Positions 32,517 through 45,700 of a DNA stretch of 64,000 nucleotides are shown here, piece by piece. The DNA comes from Erigeron canadensis. Taxonomy: Eukaryota; Streptophyta; Magnoliopsida; Asterales; Asteraceae. The stretch is from positions 34,764,645 to 34,828,644 of the forward strand of contig NC_057763.1 in the NCBI RefSeq assembly GCF_010389155.1, written 5' to 3'. The notes beneath the pieces were generated by a model, which was not told the origin of the DNA, searched no databases, and saw only the letters and a list, made by a program, of their open reading frames with translations. Numbering within the stretch: position 1 is the stretch's first letter; each line of letters starts with the position of its first letter. Both the position numbers and the translations under genes were made by a program.

Positions 32517-35500
32517 TTAAATTTGAGCAGATTTCATTTGCCATACGTTGACTGAAGCAGTGACTGTTGCTGAGGTGGCATTGTTAAACAAGAATAACTG
32601 AGCATCATTGTAGATTGCCTTTGTTGGATAGACTCTTGAAGTAATACATGTCCGTCCTTGTTGTGCGAAACTTTCTACTATCGAATGATCCACCAAAATT
32701 CTCATCGATAGCTTTTCGCCTTTGAGTACTGGCACAATGTTTCCATAGATGGACTTATCGACATCGCTAGCAGTAGATGACCTATCAAATTAATCACATA
32801 ACGATAATTAGCATTTTATTAAAACCAACGATTTGATCATAAGGAATAGAGTATATACCGCGATTGATCAGCACAAAAGAAAGTTTTAAGATTTCCATCA
32901 AGGCCTTTAGCAACATAGAAAAACACAGGGGTATGTTCAATGAGTCCCTCATGTGCAAGGACTGAAAAACCAAACGGCCCTAATGCACCTCGTTGTGCAG
33001 CTCCTCCATTACTAGCACAACTGTATGCGACCTCAGCTCCATTCACTCGTGATACTGTCGCCTCGTCAAGTTGAAACTCAGCAACAATGTCTAACTGTAA
33101 AATTCAATTCCAAGTGTTAATATCTCAACGATATCCTTTAAAAAAAAATAGGAAAATGCGTAATGCGTGAATAAAAAATTTGTATATTTCATATTAAAAG
33201 TCCACCCTGAACAATGTACAACTATGTTATGCACATAAACTATAGTTCTTAGTGTTGTATTTAGCAAAAACCCAAAAAATAAAGGTATTGCTATAATGTA
33301 ATGCGACAAATATATACGAACCTGAGATGCTGCAGGCAGGTTAAGAGGTACTAAATAGCCGGCTTTCACTACAACATTCTTAAAAACCGTTACATTCGTC
33401 CTCAAAGCATTAATCTCTTCAACGGGCCATTGAATTATGTTGCTTTGTGTTTTTTTATCCAGCACAATTGTTCTTGGAACACCCTATATATTATGAAACA
33501 ATCCTGTTAATCTAATACCAAATTCATCGAATCCATAATTTTAAACAATTATGTGATTTATTTAAACGTACCATAAGGGAAGCCCAACCCTTTCTGATGT
33601 CGGACACTTCGGTGTCGGTTTCCTTGATCCAACTCCACAAAACTCTTCTTTGTTTGTTTTGGTCGTAAAAGGTTTTGGAGGCGTAGTATATTCCATAATC
33701 GTATCTCAACCCAAACCCGACATCCAATTCAGGATTATCCGGGGTCCATTTTCCCTTAAGTGCATCATAAGTACCAATTGCATAGTAGTCATTTCTGTCA
33801 TCATCCATACTAGCTTTGACTATATGTTTGACCTCGGGCCCATCTACAGACGTATCAAGCCCATTTTCACCATGTTTTGAAATGGGGTAAAAGTCAACAC
33901 ATTCCCACATACCCGTACCTTGAACCGCATGAAGCAACCCATCTAATAACTCAAAAGTTTTGAAGTCCTCGGTATCGTAAACCAAAGAAATGCCGGTTTT
34001 ATTGATCTTTGACCCGATTGTGATACGCCATTTACCTTGGGGGGTTTTCCATGCGGTCGTAGGGTCACGGAAATCTTTAACACCTATACCGGGTGGAGGG
34101 ACTAAAACAGGATTTCCGGGGTATTTGACCCAATTGATGAGAAGTGGGTCTGATGGGTCAGCGGGATAAGCTAGGTTTTGGACTTGGACCGATTCGTTTG
34201 TTGACCCGGTATAAAGTACGACAAGCTGACCGTCTGGAAGGATGGTTGCGGAACCTGTCCAAACACCTTGCTCGTCGTACCATTGATCGGTTTCCATAGC
34301 GATTGGGAGGTGGCGCCAGTTGATGAGATCTTTCGACACCGCATGTCCCCAAACGATTTTGCCCCACACGGGAGCGTCCGGATGGTATTGGTAAAACAAG
34401 TGGTACCATCCCTTGTAGTATACTGGACCTGCAATAATGCATATTTATTTAGTCGTTCCTTCATAAAATTTGCCTTTCCAAAAATATATATACTTCTTTC
34501 AATTCAAATGTTTTTTATACCAAAGTTTGAATATATTCTTTTGCTTGATCATAACTTAAACATATGTATTTTAATTAGTTAACTAGCTGGGTCGTCAGGA
34601 TTTCGTTAGATATATGTTTGGACGGTGCATATATAATACGACGTAACAAATTTCAAGCTAGGCATAGGCCAATTATTGTCTTTTAATAATATTTGGAGTA
34701 TGGCCGGGTGGGTACTTAATTTATGGACTAAACAATACTATTTCACACTCTTTAAAAAGTGAGTTGTCTTTCTTCTTTCTTTTCACTTATTAAAATTATT
34801 TAAGTTAGTTGTCTGTAAGATGTTAGATCGATCTGGAAATGATTGATTGCATGTGCTGCCGAAATATGACAATACAGTTTGTTATTTTGGTGATTCATTC
34901 ATTCATTTCCATAAATTTATTGGATGCAAATGGATTGTAATTATTATATATATATAAAAGTTAAAAATTGAGAAAATCTTAATCAAATTAGTTTGAAAAA
35001 TAAATAATATATTCTCAAGATTTATAAGATTTGATATTATCTTTGCCTGATAAATTCAAATCTATTTAAATAAATATATCTTTCTCTTTAAAAAAAAAAA
35101 TCCAAATTTATATTTTATATTTTTGTATATGATCAATAAATATAATCGAATATATATTATCAAGATTTATAAGATTTGATATATATTCACTTTGCCTAAT
35201 AAATTCAAATCTCTCTAAATATGAGGTCGACGTACAATTTAACCAAAATATAATGTATAGTATTAAACTATTAGTTAATTAAGCTCTAAAATTGATTATT
35301 AATTTAATTTATTGTAAGACGAGGTAGGTAAGAATGTAAGATAGTAAAACATATACAACTGATGCTTATTAAAAGAATAAAAGTTGTACTTACGTACCAT
35401 TAGGATCTGCAGATAAAATCGGCAGCCATCGTATCACGACCAATTAATTAAGCAAATGCCAAACCAAAATCAACAAACGTAGACAAGAAAATATTATTAC

Positions 35501-36258
35501 TCATTCATATAAAATAAACAATATATAATAATACTGCACAACTAATTAAAGTAACGATCGATGTATCTATTTAACTGATGCACAAGGAACTTTCATTCAT
35601 TCATGCATCATGTGAAATATTTAACTCCAAGTTTAAATGACGTGTATACTTTATGTGTGTCAAAGCTATACATATATAGCTACAAATTAATAATATGTAC
35701 GTAGCAGGCTGGCTACAAAGACCCAAACTTGATCAATGATAATTTTTTTACATTACCAAATTAATTAAAGAAATATATACATACACAAATAAATGTAAAT
35801 AATATATTAATTAAGTATGTACCGTTCATCCAGTTTCCGTGGGGTTGGAAATGGAAAGAAGTTCTTTGCCAATCCAACACATTGGGAGTCCATGGATTTG
35901 CGTTATCTGATGTATCCGATGATGATGACAACAACATTAACGGATGAAAGGTTTTCTCGGACACGCCATTAGACACCCCACGTGACAATGATGATGAATG
36001 ATAATTATTATTAATAAAATTAATGTTGTTGTTTAAGTCCTCTTCGTTGTTGCCGTTGGGGAAAAGTCGAGGCCTTCCGCCATTTCCGGAGATTAGAAAG
36101 GCAACAACCAAGAAGGCAGACACGAGAAAAAAAGCGGCTGCTGCTTTTTTCGGGTGGCGGGCGGGTAGTTCATTATTGATGTCGGGCAATGGGGCATAAT
36201 CAGAGTAGTTTGGAAGGGTCGGATCTTCAACATCTTCTGATGAAGAATAAGGAGCCAT
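32517..36258 (-). CDS. VINV: Vacuolar acid invertase (beta-fructofuranosidase)
   Basis: Six exons on the minus strand join in frame: 36258-35823, 35406-35398, 34428-33572, 33483-33322, 33094-32859 and 32781-32517, giving 654 residues. The 9-nt second exon encodes DPN of the nucleophile motif WMNDPNG (Asp146). The RDP motif has Asp270, and WECVD has the acid/base Glu324; the Val there is typical of vacuolar rather than cell-wall invertases. Residues about 39-58 are a hydrophobic anchor after a cytosolic tail, as in vacuolar GH32 proteins. Known of the family: it hydrolyses sucrose to glucose and fructose in the vacuole. The C-terminal domain ([16 protein letters not shown]) is complete. WMNDPNG argues for hydrolase rather than fructosyltransferase activity, though GH32 vacuolar enzymes are close relatives. 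The C-terminus is a little short. Confidence 0.93.
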
Positions 36259-36346
36259 CTTTCTTATTTTCTCTGTTTTTGAAAAATGGTCAAAAAAAAG
36301 GATCGAGGGAAGAACGTGGATTGGCGAAATAGTTAAAAGACAATGC

Positions 36347-36354
36347 TATTTATA
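36347..36354 (-). promoter_or_regulatory. TATA box of the invertase gene
   Basis: TATAAATA on the minus strand, about 90 bp upstream of the ATG at 36258. Position and sequence are standard for a plant promoter. Confidence 0.65.
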
Positions 36355-36425
36355 AGGGGAGTTGTCTGTATGTGTGTATTATTAAACTTAAAATTATTGG
36401 TGCTGAGGTGGAAATTGTTAGGATA

Positions 36426-36431
36426 CACGTG
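36426..36431. promoter_or_regulatory. G-box/ABRE-like core in the invertase promoter
   Basis: CACGTG within ACACGTGGTC, about 75 bp beyond the TATA box. In plants such cores bind bZIP or bHLH factors and often mediate light or abscisic-acid responses. Function here is inferred from the motif alone. Confidence 0.4.
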
Positions 36432-36559
36432 GTCGTGTATTACCCAAAATAAAAGATTAGTATTTATCTTTAATATCTCTTTCACTAATTATTGTTCTTG
36501 AAATTATTACAAGTATTATTTCTTAATTATAGCTTTTGAAATTATTGTTATTATTATTT

Positions 36560-36790
36560 CTAGCACGGAAAGTGAAATACGACGGTGTTTGTGACGGTAA
36601 CGGTGTGATGGTTAGGCACGACTGTTTGTGGTAAAGGCGTCGTCAAGTGGTGTAGATAACTGATGTAAAAGTGATAAATGTAAAATGTTAATGTAGATAT
36701 TTTAAAAAATAAATGAACTGATAGTGTAATATAATCATCAAAGGTATTATAGACATTTTTCCCTAATATAACTTTTTATATGAAGTTATT
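36560..36790 (-). repeat. Helitron-like relative of 6538-6790
   Basis: The reverse complement ends CCGTGCTAG at 36560 and matches the 6538-6790 element over its right two thirds (GTGGTGTAGATAACTGATG, ACTGATAGTGTAAT). The 5' terminus is not clear, and the base after CTAG is A rather than T, so the end may be altered. Confidence 0.5.
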
Positions 36791-37348
36791 TTTTTTTATT
36801 ATATAGTATAAATTATTAATATAATTAATAGTATTATTATAAAAAAAAAATTATAGCCTAAATAACCAAATATTATATTAAAAATATACCAAAATACTTG
36901 ATTTTTTTGACATCTTTTTTCTATACAATCATAACACCGCAAAGAGGGCTTGCATTCCTTAGCAGAATTGCAACACAAAAATTGTATTCACTTTCGTTCT
37001 ATACTTCTATGTTAGTTTAGACAAAATGCAATACTCAAGTTTTACGGTTTGATTCCCAAATATAGAAGAGGGGCGTAAGGCATCGAATACAACAATTAAA
37101 CAAGTCTATTTTGGACCATAATCCTTCTCTTCGTGCCACAAATTGTCATAATTAAGAAGATGTGCCTTTGTCATAACATGCTATATAGTAGCTAGATTTT
37201 AGGCAAAATTATGGTTTTGGTTTTAAATCTTTACTTTTTTACTCTACATATTTAAAAAGCACTAAAAATGCAAAACATGCATCCAAATATAGAAATGGCA
37301 AAAATTCTGAAAACGATAATGGATTGAGAGAAAGGATTGGGTGATGAT
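36791..37348. other. Intergenic, no gene seen
   Basis: AT-rich sequence between the invertase promoter and the SINE. Nothing with domain or element ends. Confidence 0.45.
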
Positions 37349-37363
37349 AGATGACTAGAAGTC

Positions 37364-37605
37364 GCCAATGGGTTTAAACCTCAGCGGCATTCTGAAGTCC
37401 TGCAATAATGCTTGGATTCTAGAAGACCATGGTTCGAGTCTGAGCAGGCGAGGTTTTACCTCTAATTTAACATCGTGCCTTCTGTAGTGGTTAAATTGGT
37501 GGGTTTTCCCTCCCTTGTGGTCCCTGACTTCATGGATCGGTCGCTAGTGACTGTCTGCCCGTATGGATGTAACGGCTAGCCGTGACATGAATGTTAAAAA
37601 AAAAA
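37364..37605 (+). mobile_element. tRNA-derived SINE, complete, with 15-bp target duplication
   Basis: A 242-bp unit with a B-box-like GGTTCGAGTCT (about 37431-37441) and an A-run tail. It is flanked by an exact 15-bp direct repeat AGATGACTAGAAGTC at 37349-37363 and 37606-37620. Such long target duplications with a 3' poly-A are produced by LINE machinery acting on SINE RNA. Perfect flanks imply a fairly recent insertion. Confidence 0.85.
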
Positions 37606-37620
37606 AGATGACTAGAAGTC

Positions 37621-39761
37621 TAGAATTAGATGTAGATGATAAAGGTTGGTGGAGATTAGAGGTTAGGAGCATGAAGAGTGTGGTAATTAGAGTTAGATTT
37701 TAGTGGAAGAGGCTTATAAAATATGAAATATATGGAAAACATCAATTGTTTTTTAATTCCAAGTTATAGATAAAAAAAATTGCGGTTTTTGGTTTGTAGA
37801 AAAGCTTTCTAAAAATCAAAAGTGATCGACTTTTCTGGTTTTTTTTTTTTTATCTTGTTAAGAAAGTTTTTCTTAAAAACAGTTAAAGTTCTTACAACTA
37901 GTTTAAAAATCTCTTAATCTTACTATTAAAAACATTTGATTGCATGACATTATTTGATTCTTAGACTGAAGAGAGTGAGAAAAATAGAAGGGCGAACCTG
38001 CTTAAGTGGCATGGGGGCACCCTTCTTCCGCCCCAAACACCGCCCCCATGGGGCAAACCTCCCTTTAGGCGAACCCTCACGGTCGCCCTTTTTTCCTTGA
38101 CCATCACTGGGACTGAGGTAAGTACATAAAATTTGAAATTTTTTTTTTTTTTCTCTTAGTCCTCTATGGCTCTATATATATACAACATTTTCATATACCA
38201 CATGTTACATGACGCAAGTTGTCATGCTTTATAAAATTCATCTATTTTTACCTTTTTTCAAGGACAACTCTTTTTACTTCACATAATACATAACATAAAT
38301 TGCCCCTCCCTCTTTCCATCACCACCCCTCTTAGTCTTAATTTTGCTCAAACTACGCCCTAGCCAAGTGACAAAGAAGCACATGCAATCTCATGTTCGTC
38401 TGATAATATAAATCCAATCCCATCTATTAATTAATATTGTTATTATTTGTCTGTGATACCCTTTTTCATATGCAACACATGAACAAATATATTACTTTGA
38501 TAATAATTTGATTTAAATAATGGATCCATTCTAGTTTTAAAAAATTCACAATCTCATACAATTTACAGATCCAATCATTGGAATTCCAGATAGCATTTAA
38601 ATCCAATCCGACATCAATCAATCTCGCCCTACTTTCTCTTGTCTGTCAAATGATCATTTGTTCATCTCCCTTGTATATAGCATTATAGCCCACAGATTTA
38701 ATCTGAGCTAAATCATTCATATGACGTGTTTAGCCATTTCCAATGTATGCATTAAATCAAATGATCTAACTTCTTGTAGAAACCATCTCCAACCATAGAA
38801 TCAACATTGAATAAAATTTTTGGTGCAACACTAGCTATTCAAACGAATAACTAGGATTTAGTTTATAATAGACCTTCCGACTTTAAGGTTCTAAAAGAAA
38901 GTTCCCACATCTATGTACTCCGTAAGTGTATAACAGACTTTATCTTGAGGTTCAAGGACCACTTATAACACCACATAGATATAGCACTTATTTTGCACCT
39001 AATGAAAAGTTATATTGTAACGACGATACGATTCAAAATTAAACACATACATATGTTTGATTATATTTTCATTTATCTATATATCTTTTTGTAGCTAAAA
39101 TGTAGTTAATGATAGGGATGACCATGAGATTACTACCATCCCATTCCGGTCCAGGTACCAACAGCACCGGTCCCAAAAAAACCACAAAATTTGATACTGT
39201 TCCCGAAAATAAAAAATAATATATTTTATTTGTTAGTCATATATTATTCACAATAAACGTGATTTAAAACCAGAATGGTTATAACCAAGCAGAAGAAATA
39301 AAACAAAACTGCCGAGGCTGATTTCACAAATATTTCACCCACCATATAATATCATGCGATTCAGGAAAATGACTTTTCCACATGAAGTACCCACTGGAGT
39401 CAAACATAATATACTAATTGATCAAATTTCTTCGCCTCCACCAAACATAAATACATTACTAAAATAACCTTTAATAATACAATTGCGGCATTCTGTTATC
39501 AACTTTAATAGTCATGGGGTAAGGTTTCTTGCTGCAGCCACGGGTAATGTTTCATAGGAGAAAAAAGAACCCATTTATTCATGTTTTCCAAATCAAAGTT
39601 TGGACATAAAAAGAATGCAACTATACCCAACACTGAGGTACTACCATCTACTATCAAAATGTGAATGTGTTTAATAGAATAACCTAAGTTTCAATTCCGT
39701 AAACATTGCTGGAGAATCTGTGTACAAAAGTGACTTTGAATCATGTTTGTTTCCCCACAAA
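37621..39761. other. Intergenic between SINE and ISCA2 gene
   Basis: No gene seen. A GC-rich 105-bp patch at about 37990-38095 starts AAGGGCGAAC and ends GGTCGCCCTT, an inverted pair that could mark a small MITE. The rest is AT-rich. The right end is the 3' flank of the ISCA2-like gene. Confidence 0.4.
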
Positions 39762-42700
39762 CTATTTTACCATGAATGAACTTTTACAGCTACAACCGCC
39801 AACTGCACTTGGATTTTCTGCTACCTGCACATAAGAACCAGAAGGTTTATATGAAGCAAACTTGCAAAGCGTGTTACCCAACTCTCAAGTGTCATCGCAT
39901 AAGTATCACCAAAGGTCGTAATTTCACCTCATTTCCTTATGCATGGGTCGATTTGGATTATGTTTTATCCCCCATAGATCAAATTAAAATTTAGCTATTA
40001 ATGAGATGTGCTAAACGGTTTGAAAGTCACCCAAAGTGCCCAAGTGTATTTCTTATAAATACAATCTCCTAAAGTGTATTATTCCAACATTTAACTATTT
40101 AAGATTACTGAAATAGTAACACACTTTTTGTAATAATATTTAACACAAATTATTTATAGGAAAATGGAAAAAAAAAATTGTGGACACAAAAGTGTGTGTG
40201 CCGTGTGGAGCAACCTAAAGCGTTTTAAACCACACAAAAAAATCAGGAGTCCAGCACCCAACATAACCTGATTTGACACATTACTAAACCCATCCACATC
40301 TAATACACACGTCCCAACAGAAAGACGATGAGAAATGTGAAGAAACAATAATCCATTGAAAACTTAAAAAGACATAGGACCAATGTTCATGGAAGAAAAG
40401 TAAAGAGAGGGAAGGTGTTTTTACCCGATACCCACCGCAAAAGAAAGACAATAAGAAAAAAGTAGAGAAAGAAACGATAATCCAATGAAAAGACACGATG
40501 GCTATGGAAGGGAAGGAGTAAAGAGTTCAATGTTTGACCCATTACTAAACCCATTCACCTCTAATACACACAACCCAATAGAAAGACGGGGAGAAATGTG
40601 AAGAAAGAGAGAATAATCCAATGAAAACTTGAAAACACATGACGACCAATACTCATTGGAGAAAAGTAAGAAAGGGGAAGAATTTTGACCCTATATCCAT
40701 CCCATCCTCCTCTGATACCCACACACTACATTAACGCCAAGAAGAAATGTAAAGACAGAAAAGACAATTCAATGAAAAGACCTGACGACTAAAGATTCAA
40801 TCTGTAGAACTCATGGGAGGACTTCAATTAGTGTGATTATTTGAATCATAATAATGTCAGTTTCCGAAATTTGAATCATAACAATGTCAGTTTCCGAAAT
40901 AAAGCTATTCATTCCACGTAGTGTAATAATGTCACAATCCCTATATTTTCCTTGAATATAATTGCTATACTATTTCGAGGTGTTGCTGTTGCAATGAATC
41001 AATTGAAGTGCAATTGTGCAAATCAAGAAATAAAAAAGTAAGTTACCTGAAATCCAGAACGTATAAGCTCTTCAACATAATCAACTGTTGCACCCTTTAC
41101 AAAGCCTAATGATATTGAGTCAACCACCAACTTAACGCCATCTCTTTCGAAAACCCTGTGCAAGTTTAACACATACTTATATGATTATAATCATCATACT
41201 TAGGATATGTTTGGCACGGGGCTTTTAAGAGCTTAAAGCCCCAGGCATTTAAGTATAACGTCATGTTAAATATATACTTGTTTGGATATAGTATTGAGAA
41301 TAGCCTTGGCCCTGAAAAGCTCCTAAAAGACCTAAAAGGTCTTTAACATATAAGCTTCTGTAAGGAGGGTTGAAAAAAAAAGTTCCAGTTTCTAGCCCTA
41401 GCCCCGGTTCCAGCCCCCAACTACAACCAGAACTCCAATTAGTTTTCCCAAACATACCCATTATATCTAATGTGTAATATATTTATGTTGAATATGCTTA
41501 GCAAACCTGTCATCATCGTTAGGTTTCTCTTCAAGTTCAAAGTTATACTGAAAACCAGAGCAACCACCTGCCTCTATACTTAATCGAAGCAGTTTCTCCT
41601 TAGCTTCCTCAGATTGCAATTCCTTCATCCTCTGCATGATTTAAGAGAACATAAAAAAAGGTTGAATTTCCAATAAGAAGAATATTTAACTAAACTTTAT
41701 TGAATAAAAATTATATCACAAGTTTGAAAGATATCAAATTGTAAAAACTATTCTCATGAAAGACCAAACACATTTCAATAAAGTGCGAAGTAATTGCTAC
41801 TAAAGAAAAGTAAGAGCCTAGGGATATAAATCAGCACAAGATTTCTCCTAGTTCTGCAGCTTCTGTAATACTATTACCTTTATCTGTCACAAATTACAGC
41901 TAAATCTATATTCATAGTGATTATACATAAAACCTGAAGACAAAAACAGATAAATAACCATAAACAAAGCAATCAGGAAACTGAAAATGTAAAAAGAATA
42001 TCCAACAAAAAAAGATAAATGACCAAAAATTACCTTTTTGCTATAACAAATTACAACCAAATCTATAATTTGCCAGTTTTTACCCTAATTAAATGGTAAT
42101 AAGATATTACCATATATAGCTTCCAATAATGGTGCAACAAGGAACCAACCATGATCATAGTTACTATACCATCTCCGGTAATTTGACACTAGTTGTGACA
42201 TCTCCTTTTTGGCAAGCTTGCATGCAATAACAATTACATATTATGGAGTTTTTCCACAAGAATATCACATCTTGGTGTAGTTTCAACAAATTGATTGCCC
42301 CCAAGAAGTACTTAGATTTTGGTGAGCTTAAGTAATTGTATGGCTAGTGAGGGTTCTAGTATAGTAGCATAACAATGCCAAATATGAGGATATGTAGATA
42401 CTCTACTGCAAATAACGGATAAAGACATCCAGACATTGTATAAATTTAACCTTGGTTGACAGTTGGACTTGGCCTTGGATTAAATGGTTACTTGATCTAT
42501 AACAGATAGTAGATCAAAGATAAGATGAGAGTCAGGTTACTTACGATCATTCTTGCCATCAATGAAACAATGTCGGCATGCTTGTCATCCCATGGCGACA
42601 AAATCAAAATGTACGATAATGACTATTAGCTGGTGGGTTACAATCCCATATAAGCCAAATATGAGATTGGTTGGTGGTGTGTAAGTGTAGCTGTCTGCTG

Positions 42701-45700
42701 TCCCCTCCTCCTTTGAGCTAGCTTTTTGAAGTGAGATCTACATCTAGCTTATGACTTAATGCAGGCCTAGTAAAGGATGTATTTTTATACAGCGTTAGCC
42801 GGCCCTCTTCCAACAGTCGGATTATTGATGGTAACATACTTAAAAATCTAAAAAGATCACTGTCAATCTAATGCCTAAGTCTCGCCTCCTGGACTCAATA
42901 GAAATAACTTGCTGCCACCTAACTTAACCAGATTACTGTCAATCTAATGCTTATGTCCCGCCTTCTTGGACTCAAGAAGTAAAATAATAAAAGACCACTG
43001 TCAATTTTCTTCGTTTTTCTTCTATTATCGCTCTATTTTACATTCCGCATTTCACTGTTGGAGTAATTTTGAAGAATTTCTAAGGAATCAAAAACCCTAG
43101 AATTTGGGATTTTTTTTTCAAATGCCTAAAAGAAGATCTTCTGGAAGAAAGACTAAAACTCCAATAAATTTAGGAGATTATATACTGAATAATAAGAATA
43201 ATAATCAAAAGAAAGCTGATAATGAAGTAAATTGCAGTGATGAGAAAGATGACGTCAGCTCAATGAAGGATATATCTGATTTGGAGGGTGAAAATGGCAA
43301 AAGAAGCAATATTAATGATGATTTAGAGAGTAAAACGGGTAGCAAAAGCAATGGACTAAAGGAGAACCAGAAAGCTGATGCTAATCAAGGTGTCAAGGAG
43401 ATGATGGAGGAATGTGCTGATGATGCAAGTCTGAGCAGTTTAGGTAACAATTATTTTCTTACTATTGATAAAAATGTTTTAAAGGATAATAATGTTTCTT
43501 ATGCTACAATTGCTAAGAGTAATAGTAAAGAGTTAGATAGCAACTTGTTCTTTGTGCCTACTGAGATTAATGAGTTAGGAGAAGAGGTTGTGATTTTTGA
43601 GGATGAATTAGTGGCTGGGGTAGTAAGAAATGGCAACATACTGCATGTGGGTTTTTTGTGGGTTGTAAGATGAACTTGAATGAAATGAGGTATCATTTGA
43701 GAAGAATGTGGTGAAAATATGGAGTTGGAGAGATTTTGAAAGATTTGAATGAAATTTGCTATTTCAAGTTTAGGAGTGTAGAAGGTATGAATAAGGTGAT
43801 CGAACAAAGCCCTTGGATGGTGAATGGCAAGCCTCTTGTGGTGCAAGAGTGGAATGTTGATTTTACCATCAATAAGTCTGATCACGGTAAGATTCCTTTG
43901 TGGATAAAACTGATGAATGTGCCATTAGAGGCATGGAGTATAAAAGGCATTAGTACCTTGGCTAGCAGATTGGGAATTCCTATGAAGATGGATAATATGA
44001 CTACTACTATGTGCCATAAAGGGACAGGGAGATTAGGTTATGCTAGAGTCCTGATGGAGGTGGATGCAAGTAAAAGTTTGCAGGATAAGATAGAGGTGGT
44101 GTATAAGGATGGTCAGAATAATGTGAAGAGAAGTAAAGTTGTTGATGTAGAATATAGTTGGAAACCTGATATGTGTGATTATTGCAAAGTTTTTGGTTTT
44201 TGTAAAAGTCAAAAGTTGGTAAATAGTGTGAAAGAGCATGGAGAGAAGAATTATGAGAATTCCAAGGGTGAAGGAAAAAGGGATGTACATACTGAAAATA
44301 TTTGGATTAATAAGAAGAAAAAAAAAGGGATAATGGTCAGTCCAGGAAAATTTGGCAGACTAAAAATGATTATAGAACTGAGAATCATAAGGAGACCATT
44401 CTTAAAAAGAATGATAAACCAGCAAAAGAGATGCAAAATAATAATAAATATAGTGCTTTAGCTGTAGAAGAGGAAGATGTGGACAATGGAATAGGATATG
44501 GTGAGAAGTTGATAGTTGAAAAGTATGTTGGGATGTTTCAACAACCATCAATGGAAATTACAAAGGATTGGTCAAAGAGGATGATTGATCATTTTAAAAA
44601 GAGATGGGAAGCAGAGCATAAGGAATGTGAAAATGATGAGGAAGGGAATATATGGGAGGTTGAGAATGATGTAATTAAGAATTTGGCTGCAGATGAGATT
44701 GGTGGGGGTGATACTCAATTATTAAATTGAGTATTACTGGTAAGATTGTTAAGCAATGGATTTTAAAATTGCTTGTTGGAATATAAGAAGAATGAATACA
44801 GATTTTAAGCAGAATGAGGTTATGAGATTTATTAAAGAGGAAAAAGTTCAGGTTTGTGCCATAATTGAGACTCACTTGAAACTGCATTCTGTGAATAAAA
44901 TTGGGAATAAAGTGTTTAAGAATTGGGAGTGGATTTCTAATGTTCAATATTGTCCTACTAGCTGTAGGATTCTGCTTGGGTGGAATCAAAATGATGTGAA
45001 AATTATGGTTATTGATATGAATAATCAAACTATGTTGTGTTATATTGAAGCTCGTCAGGGAAAGATTAAATATTATTGTAGTATTGTGTATGCTAGTAAC
45101 AGTGGAATTGAAAGAAGAGATTTGTGGAAAGACTTGGTGAAGCATAAGCAGTTTGCAGGAAAACATCCATGGGCTATTATTGGTGATTTTAATGTTACTG
45201 CTAGTGTAAATGAGCATTCTATTGGGGGCTCCAAGATCACCACTGATATGAATGATTTTAGAGAAGCTATCAATAGTTTAGAGGTTGATGATATTGGGAG
45301 CAGTGGCATGTTTTTTACTTGGACAAAATCATTAAAGAGTAAAAAATGCATTGTCTTAAAGAAGCTTGATAGGATTCTGGTGAATGAAGAGATGCTCAAT
45401 AGGTATCCTAAAGCACATGGGTTGCCTTTTCTCATATCTGACCATAGCCCTGTTATATTAGTGTTTAAGGATGAGGTTATCAGGAAGGGGAGATCTTTCA
45501 GATTTTCTAACTTCATTACTGAAAAAGAGGGGTTCTTACTTCTTAGAATTGGTTCAGAAGGAATGGGATAGAACAGGAAAAGGTTGTAATATGTATAGAC
45601 TTGTACAGAATCTGAAGAAGATTAAGAAACCCCTAAATAGACTAAGTTGGCAGAATGGGAATATATTTAAGAAAGTGTCTATCTTAAAGGAGAAGTTTAG

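Noticed and set aside
33091..34582. Other-strand and other-frame open frames over the invertase
   Set aside because: Shadows of invertase exons 3 and 4.
32517..36258. Fructosyltransferase (1-SST or 1-FFT) identity
   Set aside because: The motif is WMNDPNG with Trp and Asn, whereas fructosyltransferases usually change these; vacuolar invertase fits better.
37364..37605. tRNA gene
   Set aside because: A B-box-like motif is present, but no cloverleaf forms and the unit has a poly-A tail and target duplication, so it is a SINE.
39481..39560. Last exon of ISCA2 (a GCSKK-like frame)
   Set aside because: No acceptor in frame and a stop just upstream; the true exon with [12 protein letters not shown] is at 39824-39762.
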